Shown: positions 1 through 5,926 of the stretch, piece after piece
Layout of the letters: every line of letters begins with the position of its first letter
Numbering within the stretch: position 1 is the stretch's first letter
DNA from: WS-2 sp964650245
GTDB lineage: Bacteria; Eisenbacteria; RBG-16-71-46
Assembly: GCA_964650245.1 (NCBI GenBank)
Contig: CAZYQK010000160.1
Coordinates: 1-5,939 of the forward strand
Length of the DNA stretch: 5,939 nt
Direction: 5' to 3'
Program-made: the position numbers and the translations under genes
The notes under the pieces: model-generated
What the model saw: only the letters and a program-made list of their open reading frames with translations
Told to the model about the DNA's origin: nothing
Database searches by the model: none

Positions 1-2
1 GA

Positions 3-377
3 TCCCATCGGAAGAGGCGCCACCAGACTTTTCAACCGACATCGGGACAGAACCTCGCGGAGGCTGGGTTCGACAAACCCCGCACCGGGCCCACAGCCAT
101 TGCCACCCTCGGACTTCGATTCGGACTCGGTCGAGACCTGGGTTTGTCGGTCGAGTTCCGCCAGCTGGCACAGATGAACGATTCGTGGGACGTGTACGAA
201 TCCGACGACCTGCGGGAGATCTCCCGCAGCTGTCAGGATTCCGGGCCCATCCGTATCTGCACCGTCACGAATGAGGTGATCGGAGCGCCCGAGACACAGA
301 CGTTCTCGATCAACGAATGGCGGCTCGGACTCATCGTGATGTTCGGGGGGAGTCGGCCGGGTCGCGCACGACTCTGA
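3..377 (+). CDS. Probable outer-membrane beta-barrel protein, 3' end only
   Basis: This reading frame is open from the left edge to a TGA at 375-377, giving 124 residues, and has no convincing start codon inside the window, so the gene begins upstream. The first usable start would be a TTG at 144, which falls inside a repeating-strand segment and is unlikely to be real. The visible part shows two short runs of alternating hydrophobic and polar residues separated by a tight turn (about 105-165, reading ATLGLRFGLGRDLGLSVEF). A long polar loop with two cysteines follows, then a final amphipathic strand ending in WRLGLIVMF (about 318-344). This pattern is typical of the last hairpins of a small outer-membrane barrel. 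The last eight residues after GG are Arg-rich and may be a tail. The first 25-30 codons are less convincing, and a frameshift there cannot be excluded. The IS630 relic begins 6 bases after the stop. The exact family is not recognised. Confidence 0.5.
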   Translation, partial: SHRKRRHQTFQPTSGQNLAEAGFDKPRTGPTAIATLGLRFGLGRDLGLSVEFRQLAQMNDSWDVYESDDLREISRSCQDSGPIRICTVTNEVIGAPETQTFSINEWRLGLIVMFGGSRPGRARL

Positions 378-383
378 CCAGCG

Positions 384-404
384 CCAAATGACTTTTCCTG
401 ATTC
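384..404 (+). repeat. Left terminal inverted repeat of the IS630 relic
   Basis: The repeat starts CCAAATGACTTTTCC and pairs with the reverse complement of 1183-1203, which starts CCAAATCACTTTTCC; the only difference over 21 positions is G against C at position 7. Matching stops on both sides at these limits, which defines the element's ends. Confidence 0.85.
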
Positions 405-408
405 TGCA

Positions 409-1107
409 TCAGGCGGCCAGGAGCAGCCGGCGCTCAGTGTGGAAGCGCTCGGCGAGGTAGCGGTGGACATGCTCCATCAGCGCCGCAGGCCACGGGGCTC
501 GGTGGTTCCGAGTCATGTTCGCGTGCAGGTCAAGCCACAGCCGCTCGATCCGGTTCTCCGCCGGGCAGTACCGCGGCGGGAAGTGCGGCTTGAGCCGCTC
601 ACCGTGCTCGGCCAGCCAGGCGCGCGCCACCCGGCTCTTGTGGATGATGAAAATGTCGAGGATGACGCGGGGCTTTCGCACCCCGGCGTACGCCTCGAGC
701 AGCGCCCGCAGCAGATTCAGGAACAGCCAGCTTGCTCTGCGGTCGCCCTCGACGTAGACCAGACGGCCGTGCATCGGGTCGTAGACACCGGCGGGGTGCC
801 GCTTGTCGTTGTTCCCCGGCGTCAGGACCGGCCGCTGGGTACTCGGCAGCATTCAGCCCGGTCCGATCCTGGGGTCCAGGCGGATGTCCGCCTCGTCGGT
901 GAACAGCACGACCTCGCTCGCCGGACACCGCGCGGCCAGCCGCCGCAGGAAGGCGATGCGGCGCTGTCGGCGCGCGGTTTTACATGGCCACGCCACCACC
1001 GGCCGGGGACGTCCCCAGCGCGCGCGGGTGTCCCCATCGCTGCGCTGGCGATCGGGCTTCTGAATCCGGCGCCGGGCCCCCCGGGCCAAAGACAACTTTG
1101 CAGTCAT
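409..1107 (-). pseudogene. IS630-family transposase, N-terminally deleted and interrupted by a TGA
   Basis: Read from ATG at 1107 (preceded by AGGTGG eight bases away), the frame gives MTAKLSLARG, an 84-codon segment, a TGA at 853-855, and then a further 147 codons in the same frame. The DDE catalytic triad is recognisable: D71 in FTDEADI, D151 in VILDIFIIHKSR, and E188 in CPAENRIERLW. The family usually has DN at the second site; here it is DI. The TGA falls where IS630 proteins usually have Trp (between DPRIGPG and the TPGNNDKR block), so a TGG to TGA change is the simplest explanation. The family is normally about 340 residues with an N-terminal helix-turn-helix; here only about 25 residues precede the TRARWGRPRP segment. 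The DNA-binding domain therefore appears to have been deleted, with a likely junction around 1030-1060. A GTG at 1170 would extend the frame but has no family-like sequence. The gene is not expected to make active transposase. Confidence 0.85.
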
Positions 1108-1182
1108 CGTGAGACCACCTTGTCCCTGGGGTTGCTGCCGAACACCCCAGAAGTACAGGGCAGGTCTCACGTTTTCAATTCC

Positions 1183-1203
1183 GAATCAGGAAAAGTGATT
1201 TGG
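1183..1203 (-). repeat. Right terminal inverted repeat of the IS630 relic
   Basis: This is the partner of the repeat at 384-404, with 20 of 21 positions matching in inverted orientation. It lies upstream of the transposase start at 1107 on the minus strand, so the transposase promoter would be expected between this repeat and the start. No clear -35/-10 pair is visible there. Confidence 0.85.
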
Positions 1204-1278
1204 ACTCCACGACTCTCGAGGACTTCGCGATCGGAAAGGCCGCCCGCAGCAAGTCCTCAACCTCAGGGGGGCCGTCCC

Positions 1279-1917
1279 GTGTTGCCGCGCTGTCACGCGC
1301 TGGTGCTGCTGCTCGTCTGTTCGTTGCTGCTCCTTCCCGTCGTCCTCGAGGCAGCTGAGAGTGACCGGAAGGGATTCGTCCTCGGGTTCGGCCTCGGTCA
1401 TGGTCTGACTAACCTGACCACGGACGACCTGTTCATCGACGGATCGGATGTCCGGTCGTTCGGCAGCCAGGCCATGCACCTGGGAGTCGCGACCAACCTC
1501 AAGCTGGGCTACGCGCCGACCAGCCGATGGCTGCTTCACTGGAGCGCGCTGACGAACTGGTTCACAGAATCTCGCTACAGCGCATCCGGGTCGGAGAGGC
1601 TCACATTGATGAGCGGCGTGGCCGGGATCGGCGCTACCTACTACGCACGGGCGAACGGACCCTCACCCTTGGTCACGATCGGCGCCGGATACGCCAATCT
1701 CGCGGAATTCTCCAAGTCGACTGCGGAGAACAACCTTGGTCTGGGGTTGTGGGGAGGAGTCGGGTACGAATTCACTCGACATTGGGAAGCGGATGTCACC
1801 TACACGTGGGGAAGCTCGAAAGCCGAGGATGAGCTCGATGAAGGTTTCCGTCTGGCCCGGGTAATCTGGAAACGGCCTTTCGGCGTGGCGATGACGTTGA
1901 GTTTCGTGACGCAATGA
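1279..1917 (+). CDS. Small outer-membrane beta-barrel protein with signal peptide
   Basis: Predicted product of 212 residues, likely an eight-strand barrel in the outer membrane. GTG at 1279 is chosen because AGGGGG (1265-1270) lies eight bases upstream and because it puts a signal peptide at the N-terminus: a short basic stretch (LPRCH), a Leu/Val-rich core (residues 7-23), and a probable cleavage after LEA (residue 25). A TTG at 1282 is an almost equivalent start. The mature part has alternating hydrophobic/polar segments joined by polar loops, for example FVLGFGLGHGL, LGVATNLKLGYA, LVTIGAGYANLAEF, LGLWGGVGYEF and EADVTYTW, ending in GVAMTLSFVTQ. The terminal aromatic residue common in proteobacterial barrels is replaced by Gln. 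The general shape fits the OmpA/OmpW-like barrel fold, but no specific family or ligand can be named. The same frame happens to stay open leftward through the IS630 relic; that extension is not part of the gene. Confidence 0.75.
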   Translation: MLPRCHALVLLLVCSLLLLPVVLEAAESDRKGFVLGFGLGHGLTNLTTDDLFIDGSDVRSFGSQAMHLGVATNLKLGYAPTSRWLLHWSALTNWFTESRYSASGSERLTLMSGVAGIGATYYARANGPSPLVTIGAGYANLAEFSKSTAENNLGLGLWGGVGYEFTRHWEADVTYTWGSSKAEDELDEGFRLARVIWKRPFGVAMTLSFVTQ

Positions 1918-2050
1918 TCACAGCGAGGCAGTCCGCTCCGCCCGCCCCCGTCCCAGGTTACCCAGCGGCGTCCCGACTCTTTGGTCGTGAAGGCCGCAGC
2001 AGTCGTCGCTTCCTTTCGTCAACTCCTATTCTTTGACAACCCCCCCTAGC

Positions 2051-2056
2051 AGGAGG
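2051..2056 (+). promoter_or_regulatory. Strong ribosome binding site deciding the lipoprotein start
   Basis: A perfect AGGAGG lies six bases before the ATG at 2063. It settles the start against an in-frame TTG at 2033, which has no such signal and would add ten Pro/Arg-rich residues before the signal peptide. Confidence 0.85.
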
Positions 2057-2062
2057 CATCCG

Positions 2063-2629
2063 ATGGCTCCACGACGCATCTGCACAGATCAGCGCAAGGT
2101 TGCGACGTACGTCACCTTCGCATTCGTCTCGACAATTCTGGGAGGTTGCGCCGCTGCCCCTAAAATCGCGAACATGATTCCTTCGCTCGAGAGCAAATCC
2201 GTGGTAGGAAGGAACAAGACCGTTGCTGTGGAAATGACGTCTGGGGGCCGAGACCCCAGTATCGCATTGACGACTGCTCACATCGACAACGCTCCCTTTC
2301 ACGCGGCTTTGGTGCAGACCCTGAAGGATGCGAAATTGTTTACGCAAGTCGACCCGGCGACCAAAGCCGACTACAGGCTGGTTCCGGCCATCATGTCTCA
2401 AGAACGACCCGCGATGGGAATCAGCATGTCAGTGACGCTTGCCGTGCGGTACTCGCTGATCGACGCGAGCAACGGGGAACGGATATGGGAAAAGGTGATC
2501 AGATCCATCGGCGAGGCCGGTCTGAGCGACGGGTTCTCGACTGCCGGCAGAGTGCGAAAGGCGAGCGAGGATGCCGTCCGTAAGAACTTCAGCTTCCTCA
2601 TACGTGAACTCTCGGCGCTGGAACTGTGA
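2063..2629 (+). CDS. Lipoprotein of unknown function
   Basis: Predicted product of 188 residues starting at the ATG behind AGGAGG. The N-terminus is a lipoprotein signal: basic residues (R4, R5, R11, K12), a hydrophobic stretch (residues 13-26), and a lipobox LGGC with the acylated cysteine at position 29. Cleavage would leave CAAAP, and the absence of Asp at +2 favours the outer membrane if Lol-type sorting applies. The mature domain has a central GGRDPS (61-66), a helix beginning FHAALVQTLKDA (79-90), then ADYRLVPAI (102-110), a hydrophobic strand SVTLAVRYSLID (123-134) and GERIWEK (138-144). From memory of the pattern, this resembles conserved small proteobacterial lipoproteins that databases sometimes mislabel as UDP-N-acetylglucosamine acyltransferase; no enzyme motif is visible. 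It stands 145 bases after the barrel gene and 51 bases before the peptidase, on the same strand. Codon usage is less GC-biased than in the peptidase. Confidence 0.8.
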   Translation: MAPRRICTDQRKVATYVTFAFVSTILGGCAAAPKIANMIPSLESKSVVGRNKTVAVEMTSGGRDPSIALTTAHIDNAPFHAALVQTLKDAKLFTQVDPATKADYRLVPAIMSQERPAMGISMSVTLAVRYSLIDASNGERIWEKVIRSIGEAGLSDGFSTAGRVRKASEDAVRKNFSFLIRELSALEL

Positions 2630-2680
2630 GCGACGCCTTCGGACCTGCGCCGCGCCGCCCCACTCTCCTCGGAGGACTCG

Positions 2681-5302
2681 ATGCCGTTCCGCGCCCCGCC
2701 CACGTCGCTCGTGTTCGCGATCGCGACCCTCCTCGCACCCGCCCTCGCCGCCGCCGACGGCGCCCGGCTCGGTCGCACCGTCGTCCCGACCGCCCAGTCG
2801 GTCCGCCTCACGCTCGACGCCGCGAAGCACGACTACTCGGGCGTGGTGCGCATCGAGCTCGCGGCGAGCGCCGCGGCCGACTCGTTCCAGCTCAACTCCC
2901 GGGGCGAGCGCCTCGAGCGCGTGACGCTCACCGGGCCGGAGGGCGTCATCCCCGCGACCTTCGCCCCCGCCGCGCACGAACGCCTGACCATCCGCCCCGA
3001 GCGGCGCCTCACCCCGGGCAGCTACACGCTCGAGATCGCGTTCAGCAACGACTTCGACACCCACGCGGCGAGCCTCTACCGGCTCGAGACCGGCGGGGAC
3101 GCCTACGCCTTCACCCAGTTCGAGGCCGACGACGCGCGCGGCGCGTTCCCATGCTGGGACGAGCCCGAGTTCAAGATTCCCTGGCGCGTGACGCTGATCG
3201 TGCCGGAGGCGCACCTCGCGATCGCCAACACCTCGATCGAGCGCGAGACGGTGGCGAGCGGTGAGAAGACGGTCGAGTTCAAGCTCACGAAGCCGTTGCC
3301 CGCGTACCTGCTCGCGATCGCGACCGGTCCGCTCGAAGCGGTGCCGATCCCAGGGATGAGCGTGCCGGGGCGCGTGGTCACCGTGAAGGGCGCCTCCGCG
3401 ATGGCGGCCGAGGCGGCGCGCCAGAGCGGCCCGCTGCTGGCGGCGCTCGAGCGCTACTTCGGCCGCCCCTACCCCTACGACAAGCTCGACCTGCTCGCGG
3501 TGCCCGAGTTCTGGTACGGCGCCATGGAGAACGCGGGCGCCATCACCTTCGCCGACCGCATCCTGCTGCTCGATCCGAGCGCGGCGAGCGCGCAGCAGCG
3601 GCGCCGGCTCGCCGAGATCATCGCCCACGAGCAGGCCCACATGTGGTTCGGCGATCTCGTCACCATGGAATGGTGGGACGACCTGTGGCTCAACGAGTCA
3701 TTCGCGTCGTGGCTGGGCGACAAGATCACGCAGCAGGTGTTCCCCGAGTTCGGCACAGCTGCGCGCGAGCTGGAGGGCACGGCGCGCGCGCTCGAGACCG
3801 ACGCCCGCCTCTCCACACGCGCCATCCGCCAGCCGGTGGACGAGAACGTGAACCTGAACCAGATCGCCGACGAGCTGGCCTACCAGAAGGGGCAGGCGGT
3901 GCTCGGCATGTTCGAGCAGTGGCTCTCGCCCGAGGTGTTCCGCCAGGGCGTGATCGCCTACCTCGATGCCCACGCATGGGGCAATGCTACCGGCTCCGAC
4001 CTGTGGAGTGCGCTGTCGAAGGCCGCCGGCCGCGACGTCGGCGCCGCGATGTCCACCTTCCTCGATCAGCCCGGCGTCCCGCTGGTAAGCGCGGAGGCGC
4101 TTCCGGGCGGCAAGGTCCGGCTCCGCCAGCTGCGCTTCCTCAACTACGGCGCCACCGCCCCGAAGGCGCAGCTCTGGCGGATCCCGGTCGTCCTCCGGGT
4201 CTCGACCGGCGGCAAGCGGCTCACGCGGCGCGTGCTGCTCGCCGAGCCCGAGCAGGTGTTCGCCCTCGACGCCCCCGGGACGCCGGACTGGATCCATCCC
4301 AACGCCGACGAGCGCGGCTACTACCGCTGGACGCTGCCCGCCCCGCAGCTCGCGAAACTGGCCGCAGTCGCGGGCAGCGCGCTCGGCGACCGCGAGCGCA
4401 TCGGCTTCATGGGCAACCTGGGCGCGCTGCTCGAAGCCGGCACCGTCCACGGAGACGAGTATCTGAAATCACTGGGCCAGTTCCGCGGCGACCCCGAGCC
4501 CGAGGTGCTGCGCGCGGTGGCGAGCGCGCTCGAACGCATCAAGTTCGCCTTCGTGACGCCCGGCCAGCAGGACGACTTCGCGAGCTACGTGCGCCAGACC
4601 ATGAGCCCGGCATTTCGGCGCATCGGCTGGAACCAGGCGGCGAACGAAGTGCCCCAGGTCACGGCGCTGCGCGCCCAGCTCATCGGATTGCTCGGCGACG
4701 AGGGCGGCGACGCCGAGGTGGCCGCGCGCGCGCGCGCCCTGGCGAGCGACTACCTGCGCGACGCCTCGGCCGTGGATCCCTCGCTACACGACGTGGTGTT
4801 GCGGCTGGCCGCGATCGCAGGGGACGACGCGCTCTACGACGAGATCCGGACGCGCTTCGAGCGAGCGCAGGCGCCGGTCGAGCGCACGCGCTACCTCACG
4901 ACCCTGAGCTGGTTCCGCGACCCGGCGCTGGTCGAGCGCACGCTCAAGTACGCGCTCGAAGGTCCGCTCCGGCCCCAGGAACGGCGCTTCGCCACCATGG
5001 GCATCGGCCAGAATCCGCGCACCGAGGACCGGATCTTCGAGTGGATGCGCGAGAACTACGCCACGCTGACCGGGCGAATGCCGCCGGCGTTCGCCGCTTT
5101 CATGCCGTTCTACGCGAGCGGGTGCTCGGCAGAGCGGCTCGAGGCAGCGCGAGCGTTTTTCGCGATGCCGGAACACTCGACGGTCGGCACCCAGCAGAAC
5201 CTGGCCAAGGTCGCCGACCAGGTGAACGACTGCGTGGGCCTGCGCGAGCGCGAGGGGGCGGCGGTGGCGAAGTACCTGTCGGAGGCGGCGGCGGCGAAGT
5301 AG
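2681..5302 (+). CDS. Secreted M1-family zinc aminopeptidase
   Basis: Predicted 873-residue protein that removes N-terminal amino acids from peptides, probably in the periplasm or outside the cell. ATG 2681 follows GGAGG (2671-2675) by five bases and opens a signal peptide with a hydrophobic core at about residues 9-22 and likely cleavage near LAA|ADG. The N-terminal beta domain contains the family's ARGAFPCWDEPEFK segment. The catalytic domain has GAMEN at 280-284 (substrate N-terminus recognition), the zinc site HEQAH at 316-320 with third ligand E339 in LWLNES (spacing X18), and the transition-state tyrosine Y401 in AYQKGQ. NES replaces the more usual NEG. A small beta domain (about 460-540) and an alpha-helical ERAP1_C-like domain (about 545-865) complete the standard long M1 architecture. 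All catalytic residues are present, so it should be active. GC content is visibly higher than in the genes to its left. It may be cotranscribed with the lipoprotein, but no functional link is shown. Substrate preference cannot be read from the sequence. Confidence 0.96.
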   Translation: MPFRAPPTSLVFAIATLLAPALAAADGARLGRTVVPTAQSVRLTLDAAKHDYSGVVRIELAASAAADSFQLNSRGERLERVTLTGPEGVIPATFAPAAHERLTIRPERRLTPGSYTLEIAFSNDFDTHAASLYRLETGGDAYAFTQFEADDARGAFPCWDEPEFKIPWRVTLIVPEAHLAIANTSIERETVASGEKTVEFKLTKPLPAYLLAIATGPLEAVPIPGMSVPGRVVTVKGASAMAAEAARQSGPLLAALERYFGRPYPYDKLDLLAVPEFWYGAMENAGAITFADRILLLDPSAASAQQRRRLAEIIAHEQAHMWFGDLVTMEWWDDLWLNESFASWLGDKITQQVFPEFGTAARELEGTARALETDARLSTRAIRQPVDENVNLNQIADELAYQKGQAVLGMFEQWLSPEVFRQGVIAYLDAHAWGNATGSDLWSALSKAAGRDVGAAMSTFLDQPGVPLVSAEALPGGKVRLRQLRFLNYGATAPKAQLWRIPVVLRVSTGGKRLTRRVLLAEPEQVFALDAPGTPDWIHPNADERGYYRWTLPAPQLAKLAAVAGSALGDRERIGFMGNLGALLEAGTVHGDEYLKSLGQFRGDPEPEVLRAVASALERIKFAFVTPGQQDDFASYVRQTMSPAFRRIGWNQAANEVPQVTALRAQLIGLLGDEGGDAEVAARARALASDYLRDASAVDPSLHDVVLRLAAIAGDDALYDEIRTRFERAQAPVERTRYLTTLSWFRDPALVERTLKYALEGPLRPQERRFATMGIGQNPRTEDRIFEWMRENYATLTGRMPPAFAAFMPFYASGCSAERLEAARAFFAMPEHSTVGTQQNLAKVADQVNDCVGLREREGAAVAKYLSEAAAAK

Positions 5303-5331
5303 GGCGGTGCCCACCCCTCACCGAACGAAGT

Positions 5332-5348
5332 GTTACCCATTCTACCGG
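5332..5348 (+). repeat. Direct repeat, copy 1 of 2
   Basis: GTTACCCATTCTACCGG; it matches 5357-5373 at 13 of 17 positions. See the IS21-like terminus entry for interpretation. Confidence 0.6.
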
Positions 5349-5356
5349 CCAACTTC

Positions 5357-5373
5357 GTTACCTATCTTGCCGG
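5357..5373 (+). repeat. Direct repeat, copy 2 of 2
   Basis: GTTACCTATCTTGCCGG, 25 bases downstream of copy 1. On the minus strand it supplies the last codons and the TAA stop (5358-5360) of the cassette gene, suggesting that the gene's original 3' end was replaced when this sequence arrived. Confidence 0.6.
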
Positions 5374-5813
5374 TTGCTCACCCTCAGCGATGGCAGTACG
5401 AGTGCAAGGAACGCCTCGAGCGACGGGAAGCGCGAGATGCCACCGAGGTCTCGGCTCTCGTTGACCTTGAAGTCTCCGTCCGCGGAGAGAGTCCATGTGC
5501 CGGATGACGTTCGGCTGAGCACGTCGGACTGGGAGGCGACGTAGCCGTTCTCGGGAGAACCAACGATGAGGACCGCGTACCAAGGCTTTCCGGAAGCATC
5601 GAGCTCGGAGATGCGATTCGCGGTGAGCCCCCAGAAACCGGGCGGGTCACTCCGGAACTTGATGTAGAGGAGCGTCTCTTTGGGCTTGGTGTCGACCGAC
5701 AGGATGTTGGCGCTCGAAGGAGACGCCCCGGCCCAGCGACCGCAAGAAACGCCCCGCGCGGCGCACGCCGATCTGAGCATCTTGCCGAAAGACGAGAGCA
5801 GGTTGGCGCCCAT
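5358..5813 (-). CDS. Integron-cassette protein of unknown function
   Basis: Predicted 151-residue protein, probably cytoplasmic. The ATG at 5813 follows an AAGAGGAG ribosome binding site by five bases and lies 19 bases from the attC core at 5833-5839, the usual short leader of a cassette gene. The first 40 residues are Ser/Ala/Arg-rich with four or five small hydrophobics and no clean signal peptide. From residue 46 onward the sequence looks like a folded alpha/beta domain: strand LLYIKF (48-53), PPGFWGLTANRISEL (57-71), strand WYAVLIVGS (78-86), GYVASQSDVL (90-99), then GTWTLSADGDFKVNE (105-119) and a C-terminal helix FPSLEAFLALVL (129-140). The Trp/Gly pattern (GFWG, PWY, GTW) suggests a conserved family, but I cannot name it or assign a function. 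The final residues RQDR and the stop come from the adjacent direct repeat, so the C-terminus may be altered. The gene is convergent with the peptidase. An overlapping ATG at 5818 opens a Ser/Arg-rich shadow frame and is rejected. Confidence 0.72.
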   Translation of the reverse strand: MGANLLSSFGKMLRSACAARGVSCGRWAGASPSSANILSVDTKPKETLLYIKFRSDPPGFWGLTANRISELDASGKPWYAVLIVGSPENGYVASQSDVLSRTSSGTWTLSADGDFKVNESRDLGGISRFPSLEAFLALVLPSLRVSNRQDR

Positions 5814-5832
5814 CTCATCTCCTCTTGGCGCT
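5814..5832 (-). promoter_or_regulatory. Cassette gene leader with ribosome binding site
   Basis: On the minus strand the 19 bases between the attC core and the ATG contain AAGAGGAG with five bases to the start. There is no room for a promoter, so transcription must come from upstream: the integron Pc promoter or a promoter in an earlier cassette, both beyond the right edge. Confidence 0.65.
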
Positions 5833-5926
5833 GCCTAACGTGCGCGCTCAGCCGCGGCCGGCGCGCCCACGCTTCTTCTGTACACGACCCTGCCTACCGG
5901 CCGGCGGCTGGAGCGCGGTGTTAGGA
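5833..5926 (-). other. attC: Integron attC recombination site (59-base element)
   Basis: Read on the minus strand, the 94-bp site begins with R'' TCCTAAC (5926-5920), followed by a five-base spacer and an L'' arm starting GCTCCAGCCGC (5914-5904). It ends with the L' arm and R' GTTAGGC (5839-5833), a perfect GTTRRRY core. The arms 5846-5861 and 5914-5897 pair over 16 positions if two bases on the L'' side are left unpaired (near 5910/5911 and 5903), matching the known attC rule that extrahelical bases sit on the L'' arm and set which strand the integrase uses. R'' is one base off the complement of R'. A tyrosine integrase (IntI) would cut between G and TTAGGC, placing the cassette start at about 5838 on the minus strand. 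The site belongs to the preceding cassette, of which only 13 bases are visible. No integrase gene lies in the window. Confidence 0.85.

Larger units (their letters stand above)
384..1203 (-). mobile_element. Degenerate IS630-family insertion sequence, about 820 bp
   Basis: The element is bounded by inverted repeats at 384-404 and 1183-1203 that match over 21 positions with one mismatch (position 7). Between them a single minus-strand reading frame encodes the DDE domain of an IS630-type transposase, and its stop codon (409-411) lies just inside the left repeat, as in compact insertion sequences. IS630 elements are usually about 1.0-1.2 kb, so this copy is short by roughly 300 bp, in line with loss of the transposase N-terminus. 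IS630 elements normally duplicate a TA target, but the bases next to the repeats here are CG on the left and AC on the right, so no duplication is visible. The element sits between two barrel-protein genes, 6 bases after one and 75 bases before the other. It is almost certainly immobile on its own, although its ends might still be acted on by a related transposase. Confidence 0.85.
5331..5380. mobile_element. Possible remnant of an IS21-family terminus
   Basis: The segment begins TGTTACCC and contains two imperfect 17-bp direct repeats, 5332-5348 and 5357-5373, set 25 bases apart and matching at 13 of 17 positions (GTTACC...AT...T..CCGG). Ends of IS21-family (istA/istB) elements characteristically start with TG and carry such repeated GTTACC-type transposase binding sites. 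No istA or istB sequence is present in the window, and the opposite end is not seen, so this would be a single orphan end. The boundary on the right is uncertain, because the minus-strand gene reads into it and takes its last codons and stop from the second repeat. Alternatively, it could be a local repeat unrelated to IS21. Confidence 0.4.

Noticed and set aside
1218..1258. 8-bp inverted repeat GAGGACTT / AAGTCCTC in the leader of the barrel gene
   Set aside because: The 25-base loop and no extension of the stem make it indistinguishable from chance; no riboswitch or terminator features accompany it.
388..1917. A single 509-residue plus-strand open frame spanning the IS and the barrel gene
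   Set aside because: Its first 297 codons run antisense through the transposase and give Arg/Pro/Gln-rich sequence with no fold-like pattern; the signal peptide and ribosome binding site at 1279 mark the true start.
2033..2038. TTGACA as a -35 promoter box before the lipoprotein gene
   Set aside because: A matching -10 would fall at about 2056, on the ribosome binding site, where the sequence does not resemble TATAAT; transcription would start inside or at the start codon.
2429..3640. 403-residue minus-strand open frame opposite the peptidase
   Set aside because: Arg/Glu/Gly/Val-rich, low-complexity shadow typical of the antisense of a high-GC gene; the plus strand encodes catalytic M1 motifs.
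5324..5359. 8-bp inverted repeat AACGAAGT / ACTTCGTT between the convergent genes, as a bidirectional terminator or a short degenerate attC
   Set aside because: The 20-base loop and lack of a T-run argue against a terminator. The flanking bases do not satisfy RYYYAAC or GTTRRRY, so it does not qualify as attC. An 8-bp match is expected by chance in a window this size.
3643..5544. 633-residue plus-strand open frame overlapping the peptidase in another frame
   Set aside because: Extremely Arg/Ala/Pro-rich, a shadow of GC-biased codons; it also crosses the peptidase stop and the opposing cassette gene without any domain signal.
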